DNA of 64,000 bases from Planifilum fimeticola (GCF_003001905.1 NZ_PVNE01000002.1:62001-126000), one strand, 5' to 3'; shown: positions 1 through 10,732, numbered from the stretch's first letter. Translations and numbers: made by a program. The notes: a model not told the origin generated them from the sequence alone.

Positions 1-67
1 GGCCGTCAACGATTCGAAGGCCTTCTCCGAACTGGCGGAACTGGCCAAGCAACAAATCAAGGCGTGA
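1..67 (+). CDS. 3' end of a gene that starts before the window
   Basis: Only the last 21 codons are present, read from base 2 and ending at TGA 65-67. The peptide is helical and charged, ending in LAKQQIKA. A stem-loop with a T tract follows within 10 bases, which supports a true gene end. The product cannot be identified from this fragment. Confidence 0.6.
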   Translation, partial: AVNDSKAFSELAELAKQQIKA

Positions 68-74
68 TGAACGA

Positions 75-102
75 AGCCGGGAGAGTTCTCTCCCGGCTTT
101 TG
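75..102 (+). terminator. Intrinsic terminator after the truncated first gene
   Basis: Arms AGCCGGGAGA and TCTCCCGGCT enclose a GTTC loop and run into TTT. It lies 8 bases after the stop codon at 67. Confidence 0.85.
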
Positions 103-141
103 TCATGAGGGCGTGCCTTTTCACAGCGGGCCTGCCGGCAT

Positions 142-843
142 TCAGGCCAAGTCCATCAACATGAATTCGGCGCCTTCGCCGGTGGAGACGGTCAGCTCGA
201 ACAAACCGGTGATCCGCGCGGAATCCCCTGCCTTCATCGGGTGCTCTCCATCGACGGAAACCGCGCCGTCGATGACGAAGAGATACATTCGCCGCCCCGC
301 TTCCTGGCGGTGATGAATTTGGCGACCTGCCTCCAGTCGGGAGAGATAGACGGTTACGTCCTGGTGGATGTAGAGAGCCCCTTCGGCCGGGCGTCCGGAA
401 ACGACGGGCAGGAGACGATTTCGCTTCTGTTCGGAGGGAAATTTTTTCTGTTCCCAGGAAGGGGTCAATCCCCTTCTCTCGGGCAAAAACCAGATTTGCA
501 GAAAGTGGACGGGCTTTTCCTCCGAAGGGTTGTATTCCGAGTGAATGATGCCCGTTCCCGCTGTCATCCGCTGGACCTCTCCGGCATGGAGCAGCCCCCG
601 GTTGCCCAGGCTGTCCCGATGTTCCAGGGTGCCGTCGATCACATAGGTCATGATCTCCATGTCGGCGTGGGGATGTTCGCCGAATCCCCGCCCCGGCTGA
701 ACGGTGTCGTCGTTGAAAACCCGCAGGGCGCCGAATCGAATGTTGTTCGGATCATAGTATTCGGCGAAGGAAAAACTGTGGTAGGTGATCAGCCAGCCGT
801 GGTCCGCCTTGTATCGCTTTTCGGAAGGTATGATCCGGATCAT
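142..843 (-). CDS. Pirin family protein (bicupin)
   Basis: The 233-residue protein has the pirin N-terminal cupin, with the metal-site pattern FGEHPHADMEIMTYVIDG and the later TAGTGIIHSE segment, and a second cupin-like half ending in ELTVSTGEGAEFMLMDLA. Family members bind iron or another metal; several bacterial ones (E. coli YhhW) have quercetin 2,3-dioxygenase activity, so the physiological substrate here is unknown. ATG at 843 (MIRIIPSEKR) is preferred over an in-frame start 36 bases upstream because GGGGGGAA lies just before it. It is separated by 94 bases from the permease gene read in the same direction. Confidence 0.88.
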   Translation of the reverse strand: MIRIIPSEKRYKADHGWLITYHSFSFAEYYDPNNIRFGALRVFNDDTVQPGRGFGEHPHADMEIMTYVIDGTLEHRDSLGNRGLLHAGEVQRMTAGTGIIHSEYNPSEEKPVHFLQIWFLPERRGLTPSWEQKKFPSEQKRNRLLPVVSGRPAEGALYIHQDVTVYLSRLEAGRQIHHRQEAGRRMYLFVIDGAVSVDGEHPMKAGDSARITGLFELTVSTGEGAEFMLMDLA

Positions 844-937
844 GGGCAAATGTTCCCCCCTTTCAACCCAGTATATCACGGGGGGATTGGTGTGACCCGG
901 AGGAGGGACGAAGGAGGTTCCTCCGTCCTGCCAGGGC

Positions 938-1891
938 TCAGCCGGGAACCTGGGAGGGGTGGATCTTTTTTTCGGGCTTTTTGCCCCAATAAGAGGCCAA
1001 AAGGGAACCGGAGATATTGTGCCAGACGCTGAAGATGGCGCCGGGCAGGGCGGCGATCGGATTGAAATGGGCGGTGGCCAGGGCGACGGCCAAACCGGAA
1101 TTCTGCATTCCCACTTCCACCGAGATGGCCCGGCAGCGCGCCTCGTCCTGCCTGAGGAGGCGGGCGGCGAGGTACCCCAGGGCCAGGCCGGCCAGGTTGT
1201 GCAGCATCACCGCCAGGAAGATGATCGGGACGGCAAACAGCTGATCGGCGCCGTTTGCGATGATGCCGGCGACGATGATGATGATGGCGAGGACGGAGAC
1301 AGCCGGCAGGGCGGGTGTCGCCTTCTTCACGGCGACCGGGAAAAAGCGTTTGACCAGTATCCCCAGGACGATGGGGACAATCACCACCTGCACGATGGAC
1401 AGAAACAGCGACCAGGGTTCAACGGGCAACCACTGGTTGGCCAAGAGCAGCATCAACAGCGGAGTGAAAATGGGAGCCAACAGCGTGGAGACGGTCGTCA
1501 TGGTGACCGAAAGGGGCACGTCTCCCTTGGACAGGTAAACGATGACGTTGGAGGCGGTTCCGCCGGGGCTGGCTCCCACCAGAATCATTCCCGCGGCCAA
1601 ATCCGGGGGCAACCGGAAGAGCAAGGCGATCAGAAAGGCCGTTCCGGGCATGATGATGTATTGGGCGGCGATGCCGATCAGAACCGGAACGGGCTGCTTC
1701 AGGATGAGGCGGAAATCGCCGGCCGAAAGGGTGGTTCCCATACCGAACATGACGACTCCCAACAGGAGCGGGATCCACGGACTGATCCCGGTGAAGGGGG
1801 ACGGAAAGAAATAGGCGATGCATGAGACGATCAGCAACCAGAGGATGAAGTAACGGTCGATCAAACGGAGTACGGAGAAGAAGGGCGACAA
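938..1891 (-). CDS. Bile acid:sodium symporter (BASS) family permease
   Basis: Polytopic membrane protein of about 317 residues with around nine to ten hydrophobic segments. The stretches MFGMGTTLSAGDF, VGASPGGTASNVIVYLSKGD and SVEVGMQNSGLAVALA are typical of the BASS/SBF transporter fold, in which the GGTASN and VGMQNSGLA regions contribute to Na+ and substrate binding. Bacterial members move small organic anions with Na+; the real substrate cannot be read from sequence. An open frame extends further upstream, but TTG at 1891 is chosen because AGGAGG stands 8 bases before it. The rejected extension (rich in C, N, H) does not look like a membrane leader. Confidence 0.85.
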   Translation of the reverse strand: MSPFFSVLRLIDRYFILWLLIVSCIAYFFPSPFTGISPWIPLLLGVVMFGMGTTLSAGDFRLILKQPVPVLIGIAAQYIIMPGTAFLIALLFRLPPDLAAGMILVGASPGGTASNVIVYLSKGDVPLSVTMTTVSTLLAPIFTPLLMLLLANQWLPVEPWSLFLSIVQVVIVPIVLGILVKRFFPVAVKKATPALPAVSVLAIIIIVAGIIANGADQLFAVPIIFLAVMLHNLAGLALGYLAARLLRQDEARCRAISVEVGMQNSGLAVALATAHFNPIAALPGAIFSVWHNISGSLLASYWGKKPEKKIHPSQVPG

Positions 1892-2028
1892 AACCGGATC
1901 CTCCTCTCTTGTCTTCGGGATGGGGTCAGTGATAGACGCGTCAGAACAATATTTCGAATGATTGAACAGATTATAACACACAACTGCGCAGAATCGCACG
2001 ATTTGAATCCGGATTTATCCGCAACCCT

Positions 2029-2391
2029 CTATCTTCGCTTCACGATGGCCAGCACCGCCGACAGGGTGAACAAACCGAACAGGCAATAAACAGCAATATA
2101 TTCCACAGGGATCTGTTGTCCGGGAGATGTCGCCAAGGCAAGCACCAGCGCGCCGACGCCGGTCAGGACGAGCAGGGTGTAGAGGGCTGCCTGCCTCGCA
2201 TTTTGCCGGATCCGCTCATCGGTTTCCGGGGTGCCGTCTTTTTTGCGGAGGAGGTGTCTTGCGAAAAAATAGAGCAACATGCCCGTCGTTGCGCCGAAGG
2301 CGGAAGACCATCGCACCTCTCCCTTCACCGCCATGATGATGGCCATGCCCGCGAACATGCCCAGAATGGTGTACAACCACTCGCGCTTCAT
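2029..2391 (-). CDS. Small membrane protein, downstream copy of a tandem pair
   Basis: About 120 residues: two hydrophobic segments at the N-terminus, a charged linker with GTPETDERIRQNARQAA, then two more hydrophobic segments. It is a close paralogue of the next gene upstream (2451-2813), and the last 34 codons are almost identical even at DNA level. The GTG codon at 2394 is also possible; ATG at 2391 is better spaced from AGAGGAGGAAG. The sequence resembles DUF2178-like proteins often paired with small XRE regulators in Firmicutes; function unknown. Confidence 0.8.
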   Translation of the reverse strand: MKREWLYTILGMFAGMAIIMAVKGEVRWSSAFGATTGMLLYFFARHLLRKKDGTPETDERIRQNARQAALYTLLVLTGVGALVLALATSPGQQIPVEYIAVYCLFGLFTLSAVLAIVKRR

Positions 2392-2450
2392 CACGTCTTC
2401 CTCCTCTTGACCTCCCGGGGCTCTTTAGATGCTCTTTAGATTTTGTCAAT

Positions 2451-2813
2451 CTATCTTCGCTTCACGATGGCCAGCACCGCCGACAGGGTGAACAAACCGA
2501 ACAGGCAATAAACAGCAATATATTCCACAGGGATCTGTTGTCCGGGAGATGTCGTCAAGGCGAGCACCAGCACGCCGATGCCGATCAGGACGAGAAGGGT
2601 GTAGAGGGCTGCCCGCTGCGCATTTTGCCGGATCCGCTCGTCGGTATCGGGGGTTCCGGTTTTTTTTCTGCGCAAATGTTTCAGGAAGAAATAAATCAAT
2701 ACCAGGATTGCCAAGCTGACGAAGGAGATCCATTCGAATCGGTTTGTGATCAACATGCCGATGGCGGTTCCCGCACCAAGCCCCAATAGGGCGTATAACC
2801 ACTCGCGCCTCAT
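2451..2813 (-). CDS. Small membrane protein, upstream copy of a tandem pair
   Basis: 120 residues with four predicted membrane segments and the same linker motif (GTPDTDERIRQNAQRAA) as its downstream neighbour. The start ATG at 2813 overlaps the stop of the XRE gene as ATGA, so the two are translationally coupled. Such pairs (tiny XRE repressor plus small membrane protein) are common in Firmicutes, but no biochemical role is established. The N-terminal half differs clearly from the paralogue, while the C-terminal half is nearly the same. Confidence 0.82.
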   Translation of the reverse strand: MRREWLYALLGLGAGTAIGMLITNRFEWISFVSLAILVLIYFFLKHLRRKKTGTPDTDERIRQNAQRAALYTLLVLIGIGVLVLALTTSPGQQIPVEYIAVYCLFGLFTLSAVLAIVKRR

Positions 2814-3016
2814 TCTCCGTTCTCCTCCCACAGAAAGACTTCATCCACCCGCTTCCCGAAATAGCGGGCGATCCTGAAGGCCAGTTCCAGACTCGGATGG
2901 TATTTGTGCCTTTCGATGGCGATCAGGGTTTGCCGGGTGATCTGCAGATCCCGCGCCATTTGGATCTGGGTCACGTTCTTCTGCTGTCTGAGCTCCCTGA
3001 CGCGATTCTTGATCAC
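2810..3016 (-). CDS. Small XRE-family transcriptional regulator (YozG type)
   Basis: 68 residues containing essentially only a Cro/CI helix-turn-helix: VRELRQQKNVTQIQMARDL, then ITRQTLIAIERHKYHPSLEL, ending in YFGKRVDEVFLWEENGE. GTG at 3016 is chosen because GGGCAGGGA lies just upstream and because this gives the usual 65-70 residue length; the longer open frame would run through the promoter and operator. First gene of a three-gene operon with the two membrane proteins. A perfect inverted repeat directly upstream suggests it represses its own operon. Confidence 0.87.
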   Translation of the reverse strand: MIKNRVRELRQQKNVTQIQMARDLQITRQTLIAIERHKYHPSLELAFRIARYFGKRVDEVFLWEENGE

Positions 3017-3039
3017 TGGAAATCCCTGCCCGGAAATGG

Positions 3040-3061
3040 AATGTAAAACATCTTTTACATT
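3040..3061 (-). promoter_or_regulatory. Perfect inverted repeat, probable XRE operator
   Basis: AATGTAAAA and TTTTACATT are perfect 9-base arms around CATC. The repeat lies directly downstream of the predicted -10 box and covers the expected transcription start of the XRE operon. Autorepression is an inference from position. Confidence 0.65.
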
Positions 3062-3091
3062 ATGATATCCCGGGGGAGTAAAACCTGTAAA
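3062..3091 (-). promoter_or_regulatory. Sigma-A-like promoter of the XRE operon
   Basis: On the minus strand TTTACA (3091-3086) and TATCAT (3067-3062) are 18 bases apart, upstream of the 9-base palindrome. Confidence 0.55.
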
Positions 3092-3426
3092 GGGTACCGT
3101 AGCCGTTGAAGACACGGTATCGCATGATGCAATCAGCAGCGGTTTTTGCCCGACCGAATCCCGTCATCAAGCACCGGTGGTTGCTTTAGGCGCAGGGAGT
3201 TTGACCGCCGGTTTCCGGAGGAGTGTTCGTCCTGTCGCTGTGTTTCCCGGTATCAGTCCATTCTGGAGATTAAGTCATATAAAAGCCCAACGGTTCATAA
3301 GGCTGGGACAACCGGGGGTCTTCAAGTCCACGGTTCCCGCCGAGAATTTTCCCGGTAGTGACAGATGCGAATTTTTGTTATACACTGGTGGGCAATATCT
3401 CATGAATTTGCGGAGGGAGGATCGAC
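3092..3426. other. Divergent intergenic region between the XRE operon and ilvD
   Basis: About 335 bases without a convincing gene. Near the ilvD end, GTGACA (3358-3363) and TATACA (3379-3384) could be a promoter, but the 15-base spacing is short. GGAGGGAGG at 3411-3420 is the ilvD ribosome binding site. I see no T-box motif or terminator here, unlike the ilvB leader. Confidence 0.4.
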
Positions 3427-5097
3427 ATGCGCAGCGACCAGATCAAGAAGGGGATCGATCGCGCCCCACATCGCAGCCTCCTCAAGGCGACGGGCCTCAA
3501 GGACGAGGACTTTGACAAGCCCTTTATCGGCATCTGCAATTCCTTCGTGGAGATCATACCCGGCCACATCCATCTGCAGGAATTCGGGAAGCTGGTGAAG
3601 GAGGCCGTCCGCGAAGCGGGGGGCGTCCCCTTTGAGTTCAACACGATCGGAGTGGATGACGGGATCGCGATGGGCCACATCGGCATGCGCTATTCGCTGC
3701 CCAGCCGCGAGCTGATCGCCGACTCCCTGGAGACGGTGGCGCTGGCCCACTGGTTTGACGGTCTGATCTGCATTCCCAATTGCGATAAGATCACGCCGGG
3801 GATGATGATGGGGGCGATGCGGGTCAATATCCCGACGATCTTCATCAGCGGCGGTCCGATGGCCGCCGGACGGACGCCGGACGGCCGGACCGTCGATCTG
3901 TCCTCGGTGTTCGAAGGGGTGGGGGCCTACCATTCCGGAAAGATCGATGAGCGGGAGCTGAAGATGCTGGAGGACTTCGGCTGCCCCAGCTGCGGCTCCT
4001 GCTCGGGGATGTTCACCGCCAACTCCATGAACTGCCTGGCGGAAGCGCTGGGACTGGCCCTCCCCGGAAACGGCAGCATCCTGGCCGGCACGAAGGAACG
4101 GGAGGAGCTGGCCCGTCAGGCGGCGCGTCAGATCATGGCCCTGGTGGAGGCGGATCTGAAGCCCAGGGACATCGTCACCCGGGAGGCCCTGGACAACGCC
4201 TTCATCCTGGATATGGCGATGGGCGGATCCACCAACACGGTGCTGCACACCATCGCCGTCGCCCACGAGGCGGGGGTGGAATATCCCCTGTCCCGACTGA
4301 ATGAGCTTTCCGAACGGGTTCCCCACCTGTGCAAAGTGAGCCCCGCCGGCCAGTGGCACATGGAGGATGTGCACCGGGCGGGAGGAATCAGCGCCATTCT
4401 GAAGGAGCTGAGCCGCGTCGACGGCCTTCTCCATCTGGATGCGAAAACGGTCACCCTGAAAACCCTGGGGGAAAATATCGCGGACGCGACGATCAAGGAC
4501 GAAGAGGTGATCCGCCCCCTGGAGCGGGCCCACAGCCGGAGCGGGGGGCTTTCCATCCTGTTCGGAAACTTGGCGCCGGACGGGGCGGTCATCAAGACGG
4601 GAGCGGTGGATCCTTCGATCCGGGTGTTCCGGGGGCCCGCCGTGGTCTTCGATTCCCAGGATTCGGCCATCGCCGCCATCGCCCTGGGGAAAATCAAACC
4701 GGGAGATGTGGTGGTGATCCGTTACGAAGGGCCCAAAGGGGGGCCGGGCATGCCGGAAATGCTCTCGCCGACCTCCGCCATCGCCGGAATGGGGCTGGAC
4801 AAAGAGGTGGCGCTGATCACGGACGGCCGCTTCTCCGGGGCGACGCGGGGGATCTGCATCGGCCACGTGTCCCCGGAGGCGGCGGAGGGGGGACCGATCG
4901 CCCTCATTCAGCCGGGGGATATGATCGAGATCGATTTGCCGAACCGTCGCATCCACCTGGACGTCCCCGAGGAGGAATTAAAGCGGAGGCGGGCGGCCTG
5001 GGTGGAACCGGAACCGAAGGTGAAGGGCGGATATCTCAGGAGGTACACCCGGTTGGTCACCTCCGCCAGCACCGGTGCGGTTTTCCGGGAGGTCTAG
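3427..5097 (+). CDS. ilvD: Dihydroxy-acid dehydratase
   Basis: 556 residues, the normal length. It dehydrates 2,3-dihydroxy-isovalerate and -methylvalerate to the 2-keto acids of valine and isoleucine synthesis, using an iron-sulfur cluster. Cysteine motifs for the cluster are visible: CNSFVEI near residue 37, [10 protein letters not shown] near 118 and [11 protein letters not shown] near 190. The C-terminal half carries the usual [18 protein letters not shown] and TDGRFSG motifs. ATG at 3427 follows GGAGGGAGG. It is separated from ilvB by a promoter and a long leader, so it is transcribed on its own or reads into that leader. Confidence 0.97.
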   Translation: MRSDQIKKGIDRAPHRSLLKATGLKDEDFDKPFIGICNSFVEIIPGHIHLQEFGKLVKEAVREAGGVPFEFNTIGVDDGIAMGHIGMRYSLPSRELIADSLETVALAHWFDGLICIPNCDKITPGMMMGAMRVNIPTIFISGGPMAAGRTPDGRTVDLSSVFEGVGAYHSGKIDERELKMLEDFGCPSCGSCSGMFTANSMNCLAEALGLALPGNGSILAGTKEREELARQAARQIMALVEADLKPRDIVTREALDNAFILDMAMGGSTNTVLHTIAVAHEAGVEYPLSRLNELSERVPHLCKVSPAGQWHMEDVHRAGGISAILKELSRVDGLLHLDAKTVTLKTLGENIADATIKDEEVIRPLERAHSRSGGLSILFGNLAPDGAVIKTGAVDPSIRVFRGPAVVFDSQDSAIAAIALGKIKPGDVVVIRYEGPKGGPGMPEMLSPTSAIAGMGLDKEVALITDGRFSGATRGICIGHVSPEAAEGGPIALIQPGDMIEIDLPNRRIHLDVPEEELKRRRAAWVEPEPKVKGGYLRRYTRLVTSASTGAVFREV

Positions 5098-5235
5098 GGC
5101 CGCGAAGGCGGGGAGATAAAAATTTACGGTTCTAAGAAGGGCTTCCGGCTCATATACAATGAACCAAATCGGTGCGTGAAAGAGACCGCCGCCTCCACAC
5201 TCGCGCATCGCGGAAAAAAATTTTTCGAAAGACGG

Positions 5236-5265
5236 TTGACAACGGTGAAATTACCTGATTATAAT
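5236..5265 (+). promoter_or_regulatory. Sigma-A promoter of the ilvBNC-leuAB operon
   Basis: TTGACA (5236-5241) and TATAAT (5260-5265), both perfect consensus hexamers, 18 bases apart. Transcription would start near 5272 and run through about 560 bases of leader before ilvB. Confidence 0.88.
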
Positions 5266-5307
5266 AACACCTAAATAATCAAACAGGTAATGCAAATCAA
5301 ATAACGG

Positions 5308-5422
5308 GGAATGGTTGGAAGGGTGCCTAGGGTTCCGCCCGCTTGCGGGGTCTGCGACCGAGCGGCACCAGCATTCCGGCGGGAGGCCGGGATGTACACC
5401 GTGAGGATAAAAGCCTCTGCGG
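5308..5422 (+). ncRNA. ykkC-family riboswitch, probably the ppGpp-sensing subtype
   Basis: Hallmarks of the ykkC superfamily are present in order: CTAGGGTTCCG (5327-5337), GACCGAGCGG (5356-5365) and GAGGATAAAAGCC (5403-5415). Outer stem GGAATG (5308-5313) pairs with CATTCC (5372-5377), and GGTGCC (5322-5327) pairs with GGCACC (5364-5369). The superfamily contains guanidine-I, ppGpp (2a) and PRPP (2b) sensors. Known biology places the ppGpp subtype before branched-chain amino acid genes, which is the context here; subtype by sequence alone is not proven. No separate terminator is obvious before the T-box that follows. Confidence 0.8.
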
Positions 5423-5506
5423 CAGGTTCTGACCTGAAGCTTTACGGGACAGGTTGGCGCTTGCAGGCAGGGGTTTGTTGTTATTTAAAAACTGAATCGA
5501 TTTAAA

Positions 5507-5803
5507 GCGATGAAGAGGACAACAAGCGATCCGTCACCGTGTCACAGAGAGTTCCGGATGGGTGAGACCGGAATCGCGGCCGGACCGCTTTCTCCCCTCG
5601 GAGCTGGGCGCCGAAAGGCGGCGCGATGCCGCGCGAGTAGGCCGTCTCCGGTTGTCGCCGTTATCCGACGGGGTGCGACTCCTCGCACCCGCAGAGGCCG
5701 ACTCCCGCGAGGGAGCGGCGAAGTTGGGTGGTACCGCGAACCTTTCGCCCCAATCGAGGCAACATTAGTGGACTCGTGTGGGGGTGGAAGGTTTTCTTTT
5801 TTC
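5507..5803 (+). ncRNA. T-box leader, leucine specifier, upstream of ilvB
   Basis: The AGAGAG motif of stem I, the T-box sequence GGGTGGTACCGCG (5726-5738) and a downstream terminator mark this as a tRNA-sensing leader. Aligning its specifier region with the pheS leader in this same window (GAAG-TTC-GCTCCGGAG) puts CTC at 5592-5594, a leucine codon. The terminator stem pairs AACCTTTCGCCCC (5739-5751) with the G-rich strand near 5780-5792 and ends in TTTTCTTTTTT; uncharged tRNA-Leu pairing with the T-box would favour read-through. It sits directly behind the ykkC-type aptamer. Confidence 0.93.
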
Positions 5804-5830
5804 ACTATCACTGAAGGAGGTTCGATCAAG

Positions 5831-7567
5831 GTGCCTCACCCGGCGATCGCGACGGAGGATCGACAGGAGAAAGGGACGGAACAGAGGGAGCTGACCGGAT
5901 CGGAGATCCTGCTCCGCTGCCTCATCAGGGAAGGGGTGGACACTATTTTCGGGTATCCCGGCGGAGCGGTGTTGCCGATCTACGATTCCCTGTATCACGA
6001 AGAAATCCGCCATGTATTGGCCCGTCATGAGCAGGGGGCGATCCACATGGCCGAGGGATATGCCCGGGTCACGGGGAAACCCGGTGTCGTGATCGCCACC
6101 TCCGGGCCGGGAGCGACCAACCTGGTGACCGGAATCGCCAATGCGCAGATGGATTCCATTCCCCTCGTCTGCATCACGGGCAATGTTCCGCAAAACCTGA
6201 TCGGCACCGATGCGTTTCAGGAGGCGGACATCACCGGGATCACCATGCCGATCACGAAGCACAACTATTTCGTGACCGATGTGAGGGATCTGGCCCGGGT
6301 GGTGAGGGAGGCCTTCGTCATCGCGTCCACGGGCCGCCCGGGGCCGGTGCTGATCGACATTCCCAAGGACGTGTCCAACGCGAAGACTTCCCTGGAGTTT
6401 CCCGACAAGGTTTTCATCCGGGGATATCAGCCGACCACCGATCCCCATCCCCTCCAGGTTCAGAAGCTGCACGCGGCCATTTCCGAAGCGGAGAGGCCGG
6501 TCATCCTCGCCGGGGGCGGCGTGGTCACGTCGGGGGCCGATCAGGAGCTGAAAGCCTTCGCCGAGCAGGCGCAGATCCCCGTGGCCACGACCCTGATGGG
6601 CATCGGCGGTTTTTCCGGCCAGCATCCGCTTTGGATGGGCATGCCGGGGATGCACGGGACGTATGCCGCCAACCACGCCCTGCTGGAATGCGATCTGTTG
6701 ATCGGCATCGGCGCCCGTTTCGATGATCGGGTGACCATGGGTCGCCTCGACAAGTTCGCGAAGGGGGCGAAGATTGCCCACATCGACATCGATCCGGCGG
6801 AGATCGGCAAAAACGTGGACGCCTATATCCCCATCGTCGGCGATGTGAAAAAGGTGCTCCAGGCGGCATTGGATGGTCTCCCCCGGAGCCGTTCCGCGGA
6901 TTGGCTCAGAAGGATCGAAGAGTGGAAACGGCAATATCCCGTCACCTTCCGCCCGTCGGAGAAAACCTTGAAACCCCAGTGGGTGATCCGCCATCTTTAC
7001 GAAACCACCGGCGGCGATGCCATCGTCACCACGGATGTAGGTCAGCACCAGATGTGGGTGGCCCAATATTTCCGCTTCGCAAGGCCCCGTTCCTTCATCA
7101 CCTCCGGCGGCCTCGGAACGATGGGATTCGGCTTTCCGGCGGCTTTGGGGGCGCAGATCGCGAATCCCGACCGGGTGGTGATCTGCGTGACCGGGGACGG
7201 GGGATTTCAAATGACCGCCCAGGAACTGGCGATCGCCGCCCTGGAAAATATTCCTGTCAAGGTGGCCGTCATCAACAACCGGTGCCTCGGCATGGTGCGG
7301 CAGTGGCAGGAGGTGTTCTACCAGGAGCGGTACAGCGAAGTCGATCTCTCCGGCAGCCCCGACTTCGTCAAGCTGGCTGAGGCCTACGGGGTGAAGGGGC
7401 TCCGGGCGCGGACGGAGGAAGAGGCGAAACGGGCGTGGCAGGAGGCACTCGCCCATCCCGGACCCGTCGTAGTCGATTTTGAGATCGATCCCGCGGAAAA
7501 CGTCTATCCGATGGTGGCGCCGGGATCGGGACTGGATGAGATGATCATGGGGGATGAAGAGGCATGA
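5831..7567 (+). CDS. ilvB: Acetolactate synthase large (catalytic) subunit
   Basis: 578 residues. Thiamine-diphosphate enzyme condensing pyruvate with pyruvate or 2-ketobutyrate, the first common step of valine/leucine and isoleucine synthesis. The catalytic glutamate is in ARHEQGA (Glu about 67), and the ThDP/Mg motif GDGGFQM with a downstream INN lies in the C-terminal domain. GTG at 5831 is chosen because GAAGGAGG ends 10 bases before it; the open frame continues upstream only through the non-coding T-box. The stop overlaps the ilvN start as ATGA. Confidence 0.96.
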   Translation: MPHPAIATEDRQEKGTEQRELTGSEILLRCLIREGVDTIFGYPGGAVLPIYDSLYHEEIRHVLARHEQGAIHMAEGYARVTGKPGVVIATSGPGATNLVTGIANAQMDSIPLVCITGNVPQNLIGTDAFQEADITGITMPITKHNYFVTDVRDLARVVREAFVIASTGRPGPVLIDIPKDVSNAKTSLEFPDKVFIRGYQPTTDPHPLQVQKLHAAISEAERPVILAGGGVVTSGADQELKAFAEQAQIPVATTLMGIGGFSGQHPLWMGMPGMHGTYAANHALLECDLLIGIGARFDDRVTMGRLDKFAKGAKIAHIDIDPAEIGKNVDAYIPIVGDVKKVLQAALDGLPRSRSADWLRRIEEWKRQYPVTFRPSEKTLKPQWVIRHLYETTGGDAIVTTDVGQHQMWVAQYFRFARPRSFITSGGLGTMGFGFPAALGAQIANPDRVVICVTGDGGFQMTAQELAIAALENIPVKVAVINNRCLGMVRQWQEVFYQERYSEVDLSGSPDFVKLAEAYGVKGLRARTEEEAKRAWQEALAHPGPVVVDFEIDPAENVYPMVAPGSGLDEMIMGDEEA

Positions 7568-8040
7568 GGCACATTCTGTCCGTACTGGTCAACGATCAAC
7601 CGCGCGTTCTCGCCCGGGTGGCCAATCTCCTCGGACGCCGCAATTTCAACATCGAGAGCATCAGCGTCGGAGAGTCCGAGGAGCCCGGCTTGTCCCGGAT
7701 GGTGATCGTCACCCACGGGGATGAGCGGACGATGGAGCAGGTGTCCAAACAATTGCACAAGCTGGTCGACGTGATCAAGGTGCAGGACCTGAGCTCCCAC
7801 CCGGTGGTGGCCCGGGAACTGATGCTGGTGAAGGTAGGTGCGAATCCCTCGACGCGGACAGAGATCGCGGGCATTGTTGAACCCTTCCGGGCGTCGGTGG
7901 TGGACGTGGGGAGCAACACCATCATGGTGCAGGTCACCGGAGACCGGGAGAAGCTGGACGCCCTGCTGGATCTGCTTCGCCCCTACGGGATCAAGGAGAT
8001 CGCCCGGACCGGGGTGACGGCCCTGCCCCGGGGGCCGATC

Positions 8041-8055
<15 letters not shown>
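7564..8055 (+). CDS. ilvN: Acetolactate synthase small (regulatory) subunit
   Basis: 163 residues. An N-terminal ACT domain ([20 protein letters not shown], then FNIESISVG) binds valine for feedback inhibition in the family, and a C-terminal domain ends near [12 protein letters not shown]. It activates and regulates IlvB. Translationally coupled to ilvB through a 4-base ATGA overlap. A perfect hairpin straddles its stop codon. Confidence 0.96.
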
Positions 8056-9150
<1,095 letters not shown>

Positions 9151-9169
9151 CCTGGGAGGGTGTCGCCCC

Positions 9170-10732
9170 ATGCGGACCGTAGAGATCTTTGATACCACGC
9201 TTCGGGACGGAGAGCAGTCGCCGGGAGTCAATCTGAGCACGTCGGAAAAGGTGGAGATCGCTCTCCAGCTGGAGAAGCTGGGGGTGAATTCCATCGAAGC
9301 CGGCTTTGCCGCCTCTTCGCCGGGAGATTTCCAATCGGTCCGGGCGGTGGCGAAGGAAGTGAAGCAGGCGACGGTGGTCAGCTTGTCCCGGTCCGTGGAA
9401 AAGGACATCGATGCGGCCTGGGAGGCGCTGAAGGAAGCGGAATCCCCGTGCGTCCACGTCTTTTTGGCCACTTCTCCGATCCATCGAAAACACAAGCTCC
9501 GCATGAGCAAGGAAGAGGTCCTGGAGAATCTCGATCAGGCCATCCGGTACGCCAAGCGGTTTTTCCCCAAGGTGGAGTTTTCCGCCGAGGACGCGGGGCG
9601 GACGGAGATCGATTACCTCTGCCAGGTGGCGGAGCGGGCCATCAAGGCCGGGGCGGATGTGCTGAACTTCCCTGACACGGTGGGTTATCTTACTCCGGAG
9701 GAGTACGCCGACATCTTCATCCAACTGCGCCGGCGGGTTCCCGGCATTGAAAAGGTCCACCTCAGCGCCCACTGTCACAACGATCTCGGCATGGCCGTGG
9801 CCAACACCCTCGCCGCCATCCAGGCGGGGGTGGATCAGGTGGAGGGAACGATCAACGGGATCGGCGAAAGGGCCGGAAACGCCGCCATTGAAGAAGTGGC
9901 CATGGCGCTGAAGACCCGGGAGTCCTACTATCAGGCCGCCACCACCCTCAACCATCGGGAGATCGCCCGTACCAGCCGCCTGGTGAGCAAGCTGACCGGG
10001 ATGTTCGTCCCCGGGAACAAGGCGATCGTCGGGGCAAACGCCTTCGCCCACGAATCGGGAATTCACCAGGACGGCATCCTCAAGCATCAGTCCACCTACG
10101 AGATCATCCGGCCGGAGACGGTCGGCTTTGAGAAAAGCCGGCTGGTGCTGGGTAAACATTCGGGACGACACGCCTTCCGGGATCATCTGAGCGCTTTGGG
10201 TTACCGTCTCACCGACGAGCAGGTCAACCAGCTGTTCGCCCGCTTCAAGGAGATGGCGGACCGCAAGAAGGAGATCACGGATCAGGACCTGATCGCCCTC
10301 GTGGAGGAGAAGTGGGGGGAACCGAAGGCGGAAGCGTATGCGCTGGAGTGGGTGCAGCTCTCCTACGGAAATCAGTCGGTTCCCACCGCATCGATCCGGC
10401 TGCGTCATGCGGAGACGGGGGAGCTCCTGGAAGAGGCGGCCTGCGGCAACGGTTCCCTTGACGCAATTTTCAAGGCGATCGATCGCATCACCGAAGAAGA
10501 GGTGGAATTGGTCGATTGCAAGATCGTGTCCGTCACGCGCGGCAAGGATGCCCTCGGGGAGGTGTATGTGCAGCTCAATCAGAACGGGCTCACCGTTCAG
10601 GGGCGGGGAGTGAGCACGGATATCCTCGAGGCGGGCGCGCGGGCCTATATCGACGGAATCAACCGGCTGATCCAGCGTCGTGGAGAGAAGCCTTCCGCAG
10701 AGAAGGAGAAGATGGGAGTTTCGTTGGGATAG
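9170..10732 (+). CDS. leuA: 2-isopropylmalate synthase
   Basis: 520 residues. It condenses 2-ketoisovalerate with acetyl-CoA, committing carbon to leucine. The catalytic motif DTTLRDGEQ is at residues 8-16, the metal-binding HCHNDLG lies near residue 200, [10 protein letters not shown] follows, and the C-terminal LeuA dimer domain binds leucine for feedback control. ATG at 9170 has GGGAGGG upstream and begins 19 bases after the ilvC stop; a longer frame would overlap ilvC and lacks support. Confidence 0.96.
   Translation: MRTVEIFDTTLRDGEQSPGVNLSTSEKVEIALQLEKLGVNSIEAGFAASSPGDFQSVRAVAKEVKQATVVSLSRSVEKDIDAAWEALKEAESPCVHVFLATSPIHRKHKLRMSKEEVLENLDQAIRYAKRFFPKVEFSAEDAGRTEIDYLCQVAERAIKAGADVLNFPDTVGYLTPEEYADIFIQLRRRVPGIEKVHLSAHCHNDLGMAVANTLAAIQAGVDQVEGTINGIGERAGNAAIEEVAMALKTRESYYQAATTLNHREIARTSRLVSKLTGMFVPGNKAIVGANAFAHESGIHQDGILKHQSTYEIIRPETVGFEKSRLVLGKHSGRHAFRDHLSALGYRLTDEQVNQLFARFKEMADRKKEITDQDLIALVEEKWGEPKAEAYALEWVQLSYGNQSVPTASIRLRHAETGELLEEAACGNGSLDAIFKAIDRITEEEVELVDCKIVSVTRGKDALGEVYVQLNQNGLTVQGRGVSTDILEAGARAYIDGINRLIQRRGEKPSAEKEKMGVSLG

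Noticed and set aside
3400-4956. 518-codon open frame on the minus strand opposite ilvD
   Set aside because: It mirrors ilvD exactly, has a low-complexity H/D/R/G-rich translation and no ribosome binding site; a GC-rich antisense shadow.
5311-5505. 64-codon frame inside the ilvB leader
   Set aside because: It coincides with the ykkC aptamer and has no ribosome binding site; the RNA structure explains the region.
5765-7456. 563-codon open frame opposite ilvB
   Set aside because: Same antisense artefact; ilvB has clear motifs and codon use.
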